From Bacillota bacterium (GTDB lineage: Bacteria; Bacillota; Sulfobacillia; JAJZIM01): a stretch of DNA of 64,000 nt. Below, one piece after another: positions 24,627 to 33,813 of the stretch; within the stretch, counting starts at the first letter, position 1; each line of letters opens with the position of its first letter. The position numbers and the translations under genes are program-made. The notes below the pieces were generated by a model. It made no database searches, had not been told where the DNA came from, and saw nothing but the letters and a program-made list of their open reading frames with translations. The DNA lies in assembly GCA_021810565.1 (NCBI GenBank), contig JAJZIM010000005.1:1-64000 (forward strand), in the 5' to 3' direction.

Positions 24627-26827
24627 GGCAGCACCTCCTTGCGCGGCACCGGGGTCAGGGCGACGGCGGCGCCCTCGGTCAGCAGGTTGTCCGGCGAGTG
24701 GGGCAACCGCCGGGGTACCAGAGCCAGCCCCGGCGCCACCTGGGCCGAGGTGCGCACGCTGAGGGTCAGCCGAGAGTCGCCGCAGGACAGCTCCACCACC
24801 TGCCCCGGCGCCAGGTCGCGTCGGGCGGCCTCCTCCGGATGGAGGGTGACCCAGGCCTCGGGCAGCACCGGGGAGAGGGCCGGGGCGTGCAACACGGTGC
24901 CGCCGCCGGAATAGGTGAGCTCCACGGTGGCTACTCGCAGGCCCTCTGCCGCAGGCGGCGTGCTCAGGGGATAGGCTGCGGCCGCAGCCGGGGGAGCGGG
25001 GGCGGGCAAAGGCGCGCTCACCTCGCCGCCCAAACGGCGGATGAGCTCCCGGAAAATGCCGCCGTCGTCGGGCAGGTTTTCCGGGGCGGGGGTGAGGGCG
25101 GCCAGCGGGCGGTGTCGTCCCTCCAGGTTGCTCCAACTGCCCGTTTTCTCGCTCCAGGCGGCCACGGGCAGGAGGGCGTGGGCGCTGCGAGCGCTCTCGG
25201 TGGCGAACAGATCCTGCACCACCAGGAAGGGTACCTTTTCCAAGGCTTCCCGGACCAGGGCTCCGTCGGGGAAGGAGAGCGCCGGGTTGACGCCGACCAG
25301 GTACAGCACCTGGAGGTCCCCGGCGGCGGCCGCCGCCAGGAGCTCCGGCGTGGACCGGCCTCCGGAGCCGGGGAGCAGCCCGGCGGCTTCGGCGCCCCGG
25401 GCGTTGGGCTGGTCGCCCACGATGAGGAGCCGGGCCCCAGGCATAGCCTGGCGCCAGCGGGCGAGCTCATCGTGCACGGCGGCGTCTTCGCCGCTCCACA
25501 CCAGAACCACCGGCTGGTCCTGGCCGGCCAGCTCCTCCCGCAGCCCGGCCAGGGCGGTGGCCGTCGATCCCACCGCTGGCAGCCAGCGGGAGGGGGGGAT
25601 CCAGGCGTGGCCGGGACCGTAGGTCTGCCAGGGTCCCAGTTCCGTCACCGGGGTCCCGCGGCGCAGCGCCTGGCGTACGCGCAGGGCCAGGACGGGGGCG
25701 GTCTCCTCGGGGTCGCAGCCGATCAAAACGATGTGCGCCGCCCGGTCCAGGTCCTCCAGGGTGCCGCCCGCCAGGTGCGGCGTGGCCGTCAGCTGGCGTC
25801 CTGCGCGCCGGTCCAAGTGCGCCGTGCCCAGGACCTGCCGTCCCAGGTGGTGGAGCAGGGCCGCCTCCTGGTCCGTGAGGCGTCCGCCGCCGATGATGCC
25901 CACCCGGTCGGGACCGGCCTCCCGCAGGGCCTGGACCACGCGGTCCAAAGCCTCTTCCCAGGAGGTCGCGGCGAGTTTGCCGCCCCGGCGCAGTTGGGGC
26001 GCCGTCAGCCGCTCGGGCGAGGCGGCGAAACCGAATCCGTAGCGGCCGCGGTCGCACAGCCAGCCCTGGTTGACCGCCGGGTCGTCGGCGCCGCGCAGGC
26101 GCACCCAATGGTTCTCCCGGGCGTCCAGCCGCGCGGCGCAGCCCACGGAGCAGTGGAGACAGGTGGACGCGACGCTGGTGAGGTCCCAGGGGCGGGCGCG
26201 GAAGCGGTAGGGCCGGCTGGTGAGCGCCCCCACGGGGCAAAGGTCCACCACGTTGCCCGAGAAGGGGGTGTCGTAGGGGCGGCCTTGAAAGGTGCCCACC
26301 CGGGTGCGAAAACCGCGGCCCATCAGCCCGATGCCGCCCTCCCCCAGCACCTCCTGGTCGAAGCGCACGCAGCGCTGGCACAGGATGCAGCGCTCCTCGT
26401 CCATGACGATGAAGGGGCCGAAGGGCAGCGCCTTGCCCTTGCGGTTCTTGGCTTCGCGGAACTGACTGGCGGGGGCTCCCCAACGGTGGGTAAGGTCCTG
26501 CAGCTCGCACTCCCCGCCCTTGTCGCATACCGGGCAGTCCAGGGGGTGATTGGCCAGCAGGAACTCCAGCACCGACTGCCGGGTGAGCCGCACCTGCTCC
26601 GTGTCGGTGCGCACCACCATGCCCTCGGACACCACGGTGGTGCAGGCGGTCTGCAGCTTGGGCGCCTTCTCGATCTCCACCAGGCACATGCGGCAGGCGC
26701 CGAAGGGCAAAAGGCGGGCGTGGTGACAGAAGGTGGGGATGTCGATGCCCAGTTCCCGAGCGGCGTGCAGCACCAGGGTACCCTCGGGGACGCTGGTTTG
26801 CCGCCCGTCGATGGTGAGGTTGATCAT
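24623..26827 (-). CDS. nuoG: NADH-quinone oxidoreductase subunit G
   Basis: The protein has 734 residues from ATG 26827, which overlaps the nuoF stop (ATGA). The N-terminal 2Fe-2S domain has C-R-M-C-L-V-E and T-A-C. The His-ligated 4Fe-4S site is H-P-L-D-C-P-V-C-D-K-G-G-E-C. Two more clusters lie in C-I-L-C-Q-R-C and C-P-V-G-A-L. A molybdopterin-oxidoreductase-like domain starts with C-L-H-C-S-V-G-C-A-A-R, the extra cluster site (N7) kept by some bacteria. The rest is the non-catalytic molybdopterin fold ending in a C-terminal molydop-binding domain. It carries electrons from NuoF/E to NuoI. Confidence 0.95.
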   Translation of the reverse strand: MINLTIDGRQTSVPEGTLVLHAARELGIDIPTFCHHARLLPFGACRMCLVEIEKAPKLQTACTTVVSEGMVVRTDTEQVRLTRQSVLEFLLANHPLDCPVCDKGGECELQDLTHRWGAPASQFREAKNRKGKALPFGPFIVMDEERCILCQRCVRFDQEVLGEGGIGLMGRGFRTRVGTFQGRPYDTPFSGNVVDLCPVGALTSRPYRFRARPWDLTSVASTCLHCSVGCAARLDARENHWVRLRGADDPAVNQGWLCDRGRYGFGFAASPERLTAPQLRRGGKLAATSWEEALDRVVQALREAGPDRVGIIGGGRLTDQEAALLHHLGRQVLGTAHLDRRAGRQLTATPHLAGGTLEDLDRAAHIVLIGCDPEETAPVLALRVRQALRRGTPVTELGPWQTYGPGHAWIPPSRWLPAVGSTATALAGLREELAGQDQPVVLVWSGEDAAVHDELARWRQAMPGARLLIVGDQPNARGAEAAGLLPGSGGRSTPELLAAAAAGDLQVLYLVGVNPALSFPDGALVREALEKVPFLVVQDLFATESARSAHALLPVAAWSEKTGSWSNLEGRHRPLAALTPAPENLPDDGGIFRELIRRLGGEVSAPLPAPAPPAAAAAYPLSTPPAAEGLRVATVELTYSGGGTVLHAPALSPVLPEAWVTLHPEEAARRDLAPGQVVELSCGDSRLTLSVRTSAQVAPGLALVPRRLPHSPDNLLTEGAAVALTPVPRKEVLP

Positions 26828-28092
26828 GAGGCCACCTCCCGACGGCAGGTCTCGCCGCGGAGGTGGGCGGCGTACTCCTCCGGGAAATATTTGAGGCTGG
26901 AGAGGAGGAAGCCGATGGCGGCGTCGCCCAGGGGGCAGAAGGTGCGGGTGCCGATCTGGCCGGCCAGGTGCTCCAGGAGGGCCGGGTCCTCCTCCCGCCC
27001 GCCGCCGGCCTCCAGCCGCTCCAAAACGGCGGTGATCCAGTAGGTGCCCTCCCGGCAGGGGGTGCACTTGCCGCAGGACTCGTCCCGGTAGAACTCCGCC
27101 AGGCGCCAGGCGGCGCGCACCATGCACACCGAGTCGTCCAGGACCATCACCGCCCCGGAGCCGAACATGGAGCCGGCCCGGGCCACGGAGTCGAAGTCCA
27201 ACGGTGTGTCCAGGTGCTCCTCCACCAGGGCGGGGGAGGAGGAGCCGCCGGGCAGCACCGCCTTGAAGCGCCTTCCCTCCCGCAGGCCGCCGGCGTGCTG
27301 GAAGATCAGCTCCCGCAGGGTGGTGCCCATGGGCAGCTCATAGTTCCCCGGCCGGCGCACCAGGCCCGATACGGCGAACAGCTTGGGGCCTGGGGAGCCC
27401 GCAGGGCCGATGCCCGCAAACCACGCTGCACCCCGCTCCACGATGGAGGGCACGCAGCACAGGGTCTCCACGTTGTTGATCACCGTGGGCATGCCGTAGG
27501 CGCCGGCCACGGCCGGGAAGGGGGGCTTCAGGCGGGGGTTGCCCCGCTTGCCCTCCAGGGACTCCAAGAGGGCCGTCTCCTCGCCGCACTCGTAGGAGCC
27601 GGCGCCCCGGTGCACGGTGACCTCCAGGGAGAAATCGCCGCCCAGGATCCGCTCCCCCAGATACCCCCGGGACCGGGCGGCGGCGATGGACGCCTCCAGG
27701 ATCCGGGCGCCGGTCAGGAACTCGCCGCGGATGTAGATGAAGGCGTGATGCGCTCCGATGGCGTAGCAGGCGATGGCGATGCCCTCCAGCAGGAGGAAGG
27801 GGTTGCGGTCGATGAGCAGGTGGTCCTTGAAGGTGCCTGGCTCTCCCTCGTCGGCGTTGCAGGCCAGGTACCGGGGACGCCCGTCCTGGGGCAGAAAGCC
27901 CCACTTGCGCCCGGCGGGGAAGCCGGCGCCGCCGCGGCCGCGCAGGTTGGAGCGGGTGACCTCCTCCACCACCTGCTGGGGGGTAAGCTCCCGCACCGCC
28001 TTGGTCAGGGCCGTGAAGCCCCCCTGCGCCACGTAGTTCTCGATCCGGGTCAGGTCCCGGTCGATCCCCCGGGTGAGCACCGGTTCAAACAT
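26824..28092 (-). CDS. nuoF: NADH-quinone oxidoreductase subunit F
   Basis: The protein has 422 residues from ATG 28092 with AAGGAGG upstream, overlapping nuoE by 8 nt. The NADH site G-R-G-G-A-G-F-P-A-G-R-K-W and FMN site G-A-G-S-Y-E-C-G-E-E-T-A-L are intact. The 4Fe-4S ligands C-G-K-C-T-P-C-R-E-G and a distal Cys follow. NuoF is the NADH entry point. Confidence 0.97.
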   Translation of the reverse strand: MFEPVLTRGIDRDLTRIENYVAQGGFTALTKAVRELTPQQVVEEVTRSNLRGRGGAGFPAGRKWGFLPQDGRPRYLACNADEGEPGTFKDHLLIDRNPFLLLEGIAIACYAIGAHHAFIYIRGEFLTGARILEASIAAARSRGYLGERILGGDFSLEVTVHRGAGSYECGEETALLESLEGKRGNPRLKPPFPAVAGAYGMPTVINNVETLCCVPSIVERGAAWFAGIGPAGSPGPKLFAVSGLVRRPGNYELPMGTTLRELIFQHAGGLREGRRFKAVLPGGSSSPALVEEHLDTPLDFDSVARAGSMFGSGAVMVLDDSVCMVRAAWRLAEFYRDESCGKCTPCREGTYWITAVLERLEAGGGREEDPALLEHLAGQIGTRTFCPLGDAAIGFLLSSLKYFPEEYAAHLRGETCRREVAS

Positions 28093-28567
28093 CCTGTTCG
28101 GCCTCCTTGCGCAGGGCATTCAGCAGGGCGTCGACCTTCTCCGGGGTCAGGCCGGAGTGGAAGTCCAGGTTCACCTGCAGCACCGGGGCCTGGCCGCACT
28201 CGGCCAGGCACTCCACGCTTTGCAGGGTGAACAGCCCGTCCGGGGTGGTCTCCCCCGGCCCAATGCCCAGCTTTCGGCCGAGATGGTCCAGCAGGTGCTC
28301 CGCCCCCAAAAGGGAGCAGGAGAGGTTGGTGCACACCTGCAGCACGTAGCGGCCCACGGGACGCTTCTGGAGCAGGGTGTAGAAGGAGGCCACGGACTCG
28401 GCCACGGCGGGGGCGACGCCCAGGAAGGAAGCCACCTCCTCCAATCCAGCGGGGCTCACCCAGCCGTCGGCCTCCTGCACCAGGTACAACAGGGGCAGCA
28501 TGGCAGAATTCGGATCGGGGTAGCGGGTAAGGACGTCCCTGGCGTGCGCCATCAGCGCTTCCCTCAT
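28085..28567 (-). CDS. nuoE: NADH-quinone oxidoreductase subunit E
   Basis: The protein has 160 residues from ATG 28567, overlapping nuoD by 4 nt. It has the thioredoxin-like 2Fe-2S fold with ligands C-T-N-L-S-C and C-L-A-E-C-G-Q-A-P. It sits with NuoF at the tip of the peripheral arm. Together with nuoF and nuoG this shows a true NADH-using complex, unlike the 11-subunit forms. Confidence 0.97.
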   Translation of the reverse strand: MREALMAHARDVLTRYPDPNSAMLPLLYLVQEADGWVSPAGLEEVASFLGVAPAVAESVASFYTLLQKRPVGRYVLQVCTNLSCSLLGAEHLLDHLGRKLGIGPGETTPDGLFTLQSVECLAECGQAPVLQVNLDFHSGLTPEKVDALLNALRKEAEQDV

Positions 28568-29742
28568 CGGTCCACCTCCCCCAGGATGATGTCGATGGAG
28601 CCGATGCAGGCCACCACGTCGGCCACCAGGCGTCCCCGCACCATGGCCGGCAGGGCCTGCAGGTTGTAGAAGCAGGGGGGACGGACCCGCATGCGGTAGG
28701 GACGGTTGCCGCCGTCGGAAACCAGATAGAACCCCAGTTCCCCTCGCGGACCCTCGATGGCGGTGTAGGTCTCGCCCGCCGGCACGGAGAAGGCCTCCGA
28801 GGCCAGCTTGAAATGGTGGATCAAGGACTCCATGCTCTGACCAAGGAGTGGCCGGGGGGGCAGGCTGTAGTGGGGATCCTCCACCTTCACCGGACCCTCG
28901 GGCAGGCCATCGAAGGCCTGGCGCACGATCTTGAGGCTTTGGGCCATCTCCTCCATGCGCACCCGGTACCGGTCGTACACGTCGCCGGTTTTCCCCACCG
29001 GCACGCGGAAGTCGAAGTGGTCGTAGGAGCAGTAGGGGGCGGCCTTGCGTAAATCCCAGTTCACCCCGGAGCCGCGCAAGGTGGGGCCGCCCAGCCCCCA
29101 GTCGATGGCGTCCTGGGCCGACACCACGCCGATGTGGCGCAGCCGCTCCAGCCAGATGGGGTTCTGGTCCAAAAGGCCCAGGTAGGTATCCAGCCAGGCC
29201 GGGAAATCGTGCAGAAAGGCCTGCAGCTGCTCCGGGAAGCCCTCGGGCAGGTCCCGGGCCACGCCTCCGACCCGCAGGAAACTGGTGTGGAAACGGGCGC
29301 CGGAGATGAGCTCCAAAAGGTCCAGGATCTGCTCGCGTCCCTGGAAGCCGTACCAGAAGGGGGCGACGGCTCCCATGTCCAGGGCGTGGGTGCCCAGCCA
29401 CACCAGGTGGCTGGCGATGCGCTGCAGCTCCGCCATCATCACCCGGATGTACTGGGCGCGGGGCGGCACGGGAAGGCCCAAGAGCTTCTCCACCGCCAGC
29501 ACGTAGCCCAGGTTGTTGGTGACCGAGGCCACGTAGTCCATGCGGTCCACCAGCACGATGGCCTGGTGCCAAGTGCGATATTCCGCCGTCTTCTCGATCC
29601 CGGTGTGCAGGTAGCCGATGACCGGCTCGGCGTCGACCACGGTCTCGCCGTCCAACTCCAGAATCACCCGCAGCACGCCGTGGGTGCTGGGGTGCTGCGG
29701 CCCCATGTTCAGGACCATGGTCTCCACCGTGGTGGTGCTCAT
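28564..29742 (-). CDS. nuoD: NADH-quinone oxidoreductase subunit D
   Basis: The protein has 392 residues from ATG 29742, overlapping nuoC by 4 nt (ATGA). It is the 49-kDa-type subunit: M-G-P-Q-H-P-S-T-H-G-V near the start, G-Y-L-H-T-G-I-E-K, and the C-terminal D-I-I-L-G-E-V-D-R. The conserved His of H-P-S-T-H lines the quinone site. A long open frame upstream to 30096 is an alternate frame of nuoC. Confidence 0.97.
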   Translation of the reverse strand: MSTTTVETMVLNMGPQHPSTHGVLRVILELDGETVVDAEPVIGYLHTGIEKTAEYRTWHQAIVLVDRMDYVASVTNNLGYVLAVEKLLGLPVPPRAQYIRVMMAELQRIASHLVWLGTHALDMGAVAPFWYGFQGREQILDLLELISGARFHTSFLRVGGVARDLPEGFPEQLQAFLHDFPAWLDTYLGLLDQNPIWLERLRHIGVVSAQDAIDWGLGGPTLRGSGVNWDLRKAAPYCSYDHFDFRVPVGKTGDVYDRYRVRMEEMAQSLKIVRQAFDGLPEGPVKVEDPHYSLPPRPLLGQSMESLIHHFKLASEAFSVPAGETYTAIEGPRGELGFYLVSDGGNRPYRMRVRPPCFYNLQALPAMVRGRLVADVVACIGSIDIILGEVDR

Positions 29743-30212
29743 CCCCGGCTCGCCTCCTCCGCGGGCTTCTTTCCGGTCAGGGGGAAGTCCTTGCGCAGGG
29801 GATGATCCTCCCATTCGTCGGGCAAAAGGATCCGCTTGAGATCCGGATGCCCCGCGAAGCGGATCCCGAACAGGTCGAATACCTCCCGCTCGGCCCAGGG
29901 CGCGGCTTTCCACACCGTGGCCACCGAGTCGACTTCGGCCGACGCCTCCTCCACCGGCACCTTCAGGCGCAGCCGCCAGCCCTGGGGGATGGCCAGGAGG
30001 TGGTAGACCACCTCGAAACGGGGAGTGCGCTCCGGGTAGTCCACGGCGGTGAGGTCGGCCAAAAAATTCATGCCGGCGGCCTTCAGGTGGCGGCACGCCT
30101 CCAGGAGGCAGGACCGGTCCACCAGGGCCCAGGCCTCCCCCTCGGGGTGCGCCTCCCGCACCCCCTCGGGCAGGGCCGCGGCGAGTTCGGCCAGAAGCTG
30201 TGCCTCAGGCAT
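29739..30212 (-). CDS. nuoC: NADH-quinone oxidoreductase subunit C
   Basis: The protein has 157 residues from ATG 30212, overlapping nuoB by 8 nt. The 30-kDa subunit signature [18 protein letters not shown] and [14 protein letters not shown] is complete. It supports NuoD in the peripheral arm and is not fused to it as in E. coli. Confidence 0.96.
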   Translation of the reverse strand: MPEAQLLAELAAALPEGVREAHPEGEAWALVDRSCLLEACRHLKAAGMNFLADLTAVDYPERTPRFEVVYHLLAIPQGWRLRLKVPVEEASAEVDSVATVWKAAPWAEREVFDLFGIRFAGHPDLKRILLPDEWEDHPLRKDFPLTGKKPAEEASRG

Positions 30213-30684
30213 GGGCTTTCACCATGGGCAAGCCGGCCTGGGGATCATTCTTCTGGATCTTCTCCTGCAGCTTGATGAAGCCGTGGAGCACCGCCTCCGG
30301 GGTGGGCGGGCAGCCCGGTACGTAAACATCCACCGGGAGGATGCGGTCCACTCCCTGCACCACGGCGTAGTTGTTGAAGACGCCACCCGAGGAGGCGCAG
30401 GCGCCCATGGCCATCACCCACTTGGGATCGGGCATCTGAGCGTAAAGCTGCTTGATCACCGGAGCCATCTTGACACTGACGCGGCCCGGCACGATCAAGA
30501 GGTCCGCCTGGCGGGGGGTGGCCCGGAAGGCCTCGGCCCCGAAGCGGGCGATGTCGTAGCGGGAGATCACCAAGGCCATCATCTCGATGGAGCAGCAGGC
30601 CAACCCGAAGACCATGGGCCAAAGGGAACTCTTCTGAGCCCAGCGGGCCGCTTGATCCACCGGATTCAAAAAAACAGGGCTCAC
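30205..30684 (-). CDS. nuoB: NADH-quinone oxidoreductase subunit B
   Basis: The protein has 159 residues from GTG 30684 (GTGA overlap with nuoA). Cluster N2 ligands are seen as G-L-A-C-C-S-I-E-M (tandem cysteines), M-G-A-C-A-S-S-G-G and [11 protein letters not shown]2 donates electrons to quinone. Reading upstream of the GTG gives nuoA in another frame. Confidence 0.97.
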   Translation of the reverse strand: MSPVFLNPVDQAARWAQKSSLWPMVFGLACCSIEMMALVISRYDIARFGAEAFRATPRQADLLIVPGRVSVKMAPVIKQLYAQMPDPKWVMAMGACASSGGVFNNYAVVQGVDRILPVDVYVPGCPPTPEAVLHGFIKLQEKIQKNDPQAGLPMVKAHA

Positions 30685-31055
30685 TGCCACTTGAAGCCCC
30701 CCTTCTTCCAGATATAAGCATAACCCACGGCCAGCACCACGATGAAGGTGAACATCTCCAGAAAGCCGAAGACCAGCAGGTGGTGCAGGTAGACCGCCCA
30801 GGGATAGAAGGCCACCGCCTCCACGTCCAGGATCATGAACAGCACGGCGATCAGGTAGAACTTCACCGAGAAGCGCCGGTTCACCTGGGTCTCGGGAACG
30901 ATGCCGCACTCGTAGGGGTCGTTCTTGCCCGGGACGGGACGCCGGCGGCGCAGCATCTGGGACATGAAGGATGTGGCCACCGCCACTGCCAGGGCCAGGA
31001 TGGCGTAGACCAGGACCGGGAAATATGCCGACAGACTTACCACCTCCCATGCCAC
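30681..31055 (-). CDS. nuoA: NADH-quinone oxidoreductase subunit A
   Basis: The protein has 124 residues and three helices, with D-P-Y-E-C-G-I and F-L-I-D-V-E-A-type motifs ([14 protein letters not shown]). It is the first gene of the 14-gene operon. The start is uncertain: GTG 31055 gives the full length but has only a weak GATGGG site, while a strong GGGAGGTGG lies inside the frame, after which no ATG/GTG/TTG is well placed. Confidence 0.93.
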   Translation of the reverse strand: MAWEVVSLSAYFPVLVYAILALAVAVATSFMSQMLRRRRPVPGKNDPYECGIVPETQVNRRFSVKFYLIAVLFMILDVEAVAFYPWAVYLHHLLVFGFLEMFTFIVVLAVGYAYIWKKGGFKWQ

Positions 31056-31386
31056 CCCATCAGTCTAACAAAGAAGACCGGCGGATTGAAAGGAATCACA
31101 GGCGGGGCTACGCGCCAAAGATCGCCAAAACCGGCCGTGGCGGCGGGCTGTCCGGCGCGCGCTGGTCCGTGGCGGGTTTATGGCTTGCCTATTATTAACT
31201 CTTATACCCCCGTTGTGATATAAATAAAAGGGCCAGGAGAACTCCTTGCCCTAAATTTTCCGCCGATCCTGTTCCCAAGATACCCGAGGGCGCCAACGGT
31301 GGCAACCTTTGCGACGCGAACGGCCTAAATCCGCCACCGTCGTGTCGGGCACGGCGGCGAGGCGCATAAGGGGGAGGTGCTGGGGA
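31056..31386. other. Divergent control region of nuo and the glycosidase gene
   Basis: There is no gene in these 331 bases. Bases 31185-31230 are AT-rich. On the plus strand TTAACT (31195-31200) and TATAAA (31219-31224) are 18 nt apart, a fair promoter for the downstream gene. A hairpin at 31229-31252 (GGGCCAGGAG, AA, CTCCTTGCCC, one mismatch) follows it and is flanked by T-runs on the minus strand. It could be an attenuator or a terminator for minus-strand transcription entering nuo. I could not identify a clear nuo promoter. Confidence 0.45.
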
Positions 31387-33813
31387 ATGCTGAGAAAGAT
31401 GCACACCTACGAGTACCCGGCCCATCGGCTGGCCGTGGGCGCCAGCCTGGGAAATCCCAAGGCCTGGGTCAACACCAAGGTCACGGGGGCGGTGGAAGGC
31501 TTCTTCTCCTGTGAGTTGGGGATGGCGGTGGCGGGGTCGCTGCTCTTGCGCTACGCCGATCGGGGGCACCACCCGGACGGGGAGCGGCGCTCCACCGTGC
31601 TGGATGAGGAGGGCGAGGCGGTCTTCCTCTTCCACCCGGCCTACCAGCGGCGCCGGGTCGAGCTGGTGGGCGGCCTTACCGCCGAGGAGACCATCTTCCT
31701 GCCGCGCACCGGCGGGAGCGATCCCGCGGCCTGCTATCTGATGGTTCGGCTGACGAACGGGAGCGATGCGCCGCGCCGGCTGCTTTTGCAAGCGTGGGCG
31801 GGCCTGCGGGGGGATACCCAGGCCGATGTCATTGCCCGGTGGGAAGCCGAGGAGGGGTGCCTGTTGGCCCACAACGAGTCCTTCCCGCATTGGGTGCGGC
31901 TGTTCGCCGCCCTGCCCTGGGCCACCGCCTGGTGCGTCACCGCCGACGAGAGCCGCGCCTACGATGCGGTGGGCATGGACTTCTTGCCGCAGCGGGTGGA
32001 GGGGACCGGCGACGTGCTGGGCGTCCTGCAGCAGGAGGTGGACCTGCCCCCCGGCGGTGGGTGGGAGGGTGCCTACCTCTTGGCCTTCACCCCGGCGGGG
32101 GAGGAGGCGGCCTTGGAGATCCTGCGCCGGGGGCGGGAGTTCGCCGCCGCCTTCGCCGCCACGGTGCGCTACCACGAGGAGCGGCTGGCGCTGGCCGGGG
32201 TGGCCACGCCGGACGCGGTGATCAACCAGGGGACCTTCTGGGCCAAGGCCAACATGCTGCGGGTGTTGGCGGAGTACCCCCAGGGGCTGGCCTTCACCAA
32301 CGAGCCGGGGGTGTCCTCCAACGTGGTGGCCCGGGACGTGGTGTGGTTCACCCACGGCTGCGACTGCTTCTTGCCCCACGTGTCGCGCCGGCTGCTCTTG
32401 TCCCTGGGACGGCTGCAGGAGGAAAACGGCAAGATCGTCGAGTACTACGACGCCCGGACCGGGCAGACGGCCGACTACGGCCTCAACATCAACGACGACA
32501 CGCCCCTCTTCATCCTGGGGGTGCTGCACCACTTCGCGGCCACGGCGGACCGGGACTTCCTTCATGAGAGCTACCCCGCGGTGGCCAAGGCGGCCCGCTA
32601 CATCGTGTCTCAGGAGGACGAGCGGGGCTTGGTCTACTGCGTGGCGGCGGGAGAGGAGGTTTGGGGCATCGCCGGATGGCGCAACGTCATCCCCCACCAT
32701 CGGATCAATGGGGCGGTGACGGAGGTCAACGCCGAGAGCTACGCCGCCTTGCGTGCCGCCTACAAGCTGGCTCAGGCGGCGGGGCACGCCGAGGACGCGG
32801 CCTGGTTTCGGGAGCAGGCCGCCCGGCTGAAGCGGGCGGTCAACCGCCATCTTCTGAACCCGGAGAACGGCATGTACTACCTGAACATTGACGACCGGGG
32901 GGTGGCGCATCCCGACGTCACGGGGGACGAGGTCTTCCCGGTGATGTTCAACGTAAGCTCCCCCGAGGTGGGCAGCCGTATCGTGGCGCGCCTGAACAGC
33001 CCCGATTTTTGGACCGAGGCGGGGATCCGGACCGTGTCGCGCCGCTCGCCCCAGTACCGGCCGCGGGGCGTGCGCCGGGGCGGATCGGGCCTTTTGGGCG
33101 GGGTATGGCCGGGGCTGACCTTCTGGTACGCGTTCGCGGCGGCCCGCCACCACCCGGAGTTCATGGCCCGCGCCCTGCACAACAGCTACCGGCAGTACGT
33201 GTCGGATCCCCGGGGCAAGAACACGGTGCCGGGGGAGTACTCCGAGTGGTTCGACGGGGAGGCCCTGATCAACTGCGGCATGCGCCTGTCGCCCTGGGAG
33301 CCCCCCCGCTATCTGTGGGCAGCCCTGGAGGGCATGGCGGGGCTGCACGTGGTGGAGGAGGCGGAGGGGGATTGCCTCCTGGATCCCGCCCTGCCGCCCG
33401 CTTGGAAATGGCTGGCGGTGCGCCGGCTGCCCCTGCGAGGCCGGGAGGTCTCCTTCTGCGTGGTGCGCCAAGGCAAGAAGCTTCGGGTCCACGCCACTTG
33501 CTCCTTCAAAACCGTCTTGCCCCAGGAGCACTGGGGGCGGGACGCCACGGACCGGGTGGAATGCCTGCACGAGGCGGTGGAGCCGTTGGCCTTCAGCCGG
33601 GAGGGGGAGCACCTGATCTTCTTGGGCAACACCGCCCAGGCGGCGGTCACCGCACCGGTGGACCTGAGCCGCCTGCTGGCGGACGACCCTTACGAGCTGT
33701 CGGTCTACGACTCGGAGACAGACCGCTGGGAGACGGCGGCGGGCCTGTCGTGCCCGGCCGTGCGCATCGAGGGAGGCGGCTTCCGGCTGCTGGGTTGCCG
33801 GAGGAGGGCATGA
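31387..33813 (+). CDS. Large (alpha/alpha)6-barrel glycosidase-like protein
   Basis: The protein has 808 residues from ATG 31387 behind GGGGGAGGTG. The N-terminal third looks like a beta-sandwich. The middle (about residues 280-670) has the repeated helical and Trp/His/Asp-rich pattern of (alpha/alpha)6 glycosidases: F-W-A-K-A-N-M-L-R, N-I-N-D-D-T-P-L-F, G-A-V-T-E-V-N-A-E-S-Y, G-G-V-W-P-G-L-T-F-W-Y and P-G-E-Y-S-E-W-F-D-G-E. These features suit amylo-alpha-1,6-glucosidase/GH63/GH116-like enzymes. There is no signal peptide, so it is probably cytoplasmic. The stop overlaps the next gene's start. Substrate is unknown. Confidence 0.7.
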   Translation: MLRKMHTYEYPAHRLAVGASLGNPKAWVNTKVTGAVEGFFSCELGMAVAGSLLLRYADRGHHPDGERRSTVLDEEGEAVFLFHPAYQRRRVELVGGLTAEETIFLPRTGGSDPAACYLMVRLTNGSDAPRRLLLQAWAGLRGDTQADVIARWEAEEGCLLAHNESFPHWVRLFAALPWATAWCVTADESRAYDAVGMDFLPQRVEGTGDVLGVLQQEVDLPPGGGWEGAYLLAFTPAGEEAALEILRRGREFAAAFAATVRYHEERLALAGVATPDAVINQGTFWAKANMLRVLAEYPQGLAFTNEPGVSSNVVARDVVWFTHGCDCFLPHVSRRLLLSLGRLQEENGKIVEYYDARTGQTADYGLNINDDTPLFILGVLHHFAATADRDFLHESYPAVAKAARYIVSQEDERGLVYCVAAGEEVWGIAGWRNVIPHHRINGAVTEVNAESYAALRAAYKLAQAAGHAEDAAWFREQAARLKRAVNRHLLNPENGMYYLNIDDRGVAHPDVTGDEVFPVMFNVSSPEVGSRIVARLNSPDFWTEAGIRTVSRRSPQYRPRGVRRGGSGLLGGVWPGLTFWYAFAAARHHPEFMARALHNSYRQYVSDPRGKNTVPGEYSEWFDGEALINCGMRLSPWEPPRYLWAALEGMAGLHVVEEAEGDCLLDPALPPAWKWLAVRRLPLRGREVSFCVVRQGKKLRVHATCSFKTVLPQEHWGRDATDRVECLHEAVEPLAFSREGEHLIFLGNTAQAAVTAPVDLSRLLADDPYELSVYDSETDRWETAAGLSCPAVRIEGGGFRLLGCRRRA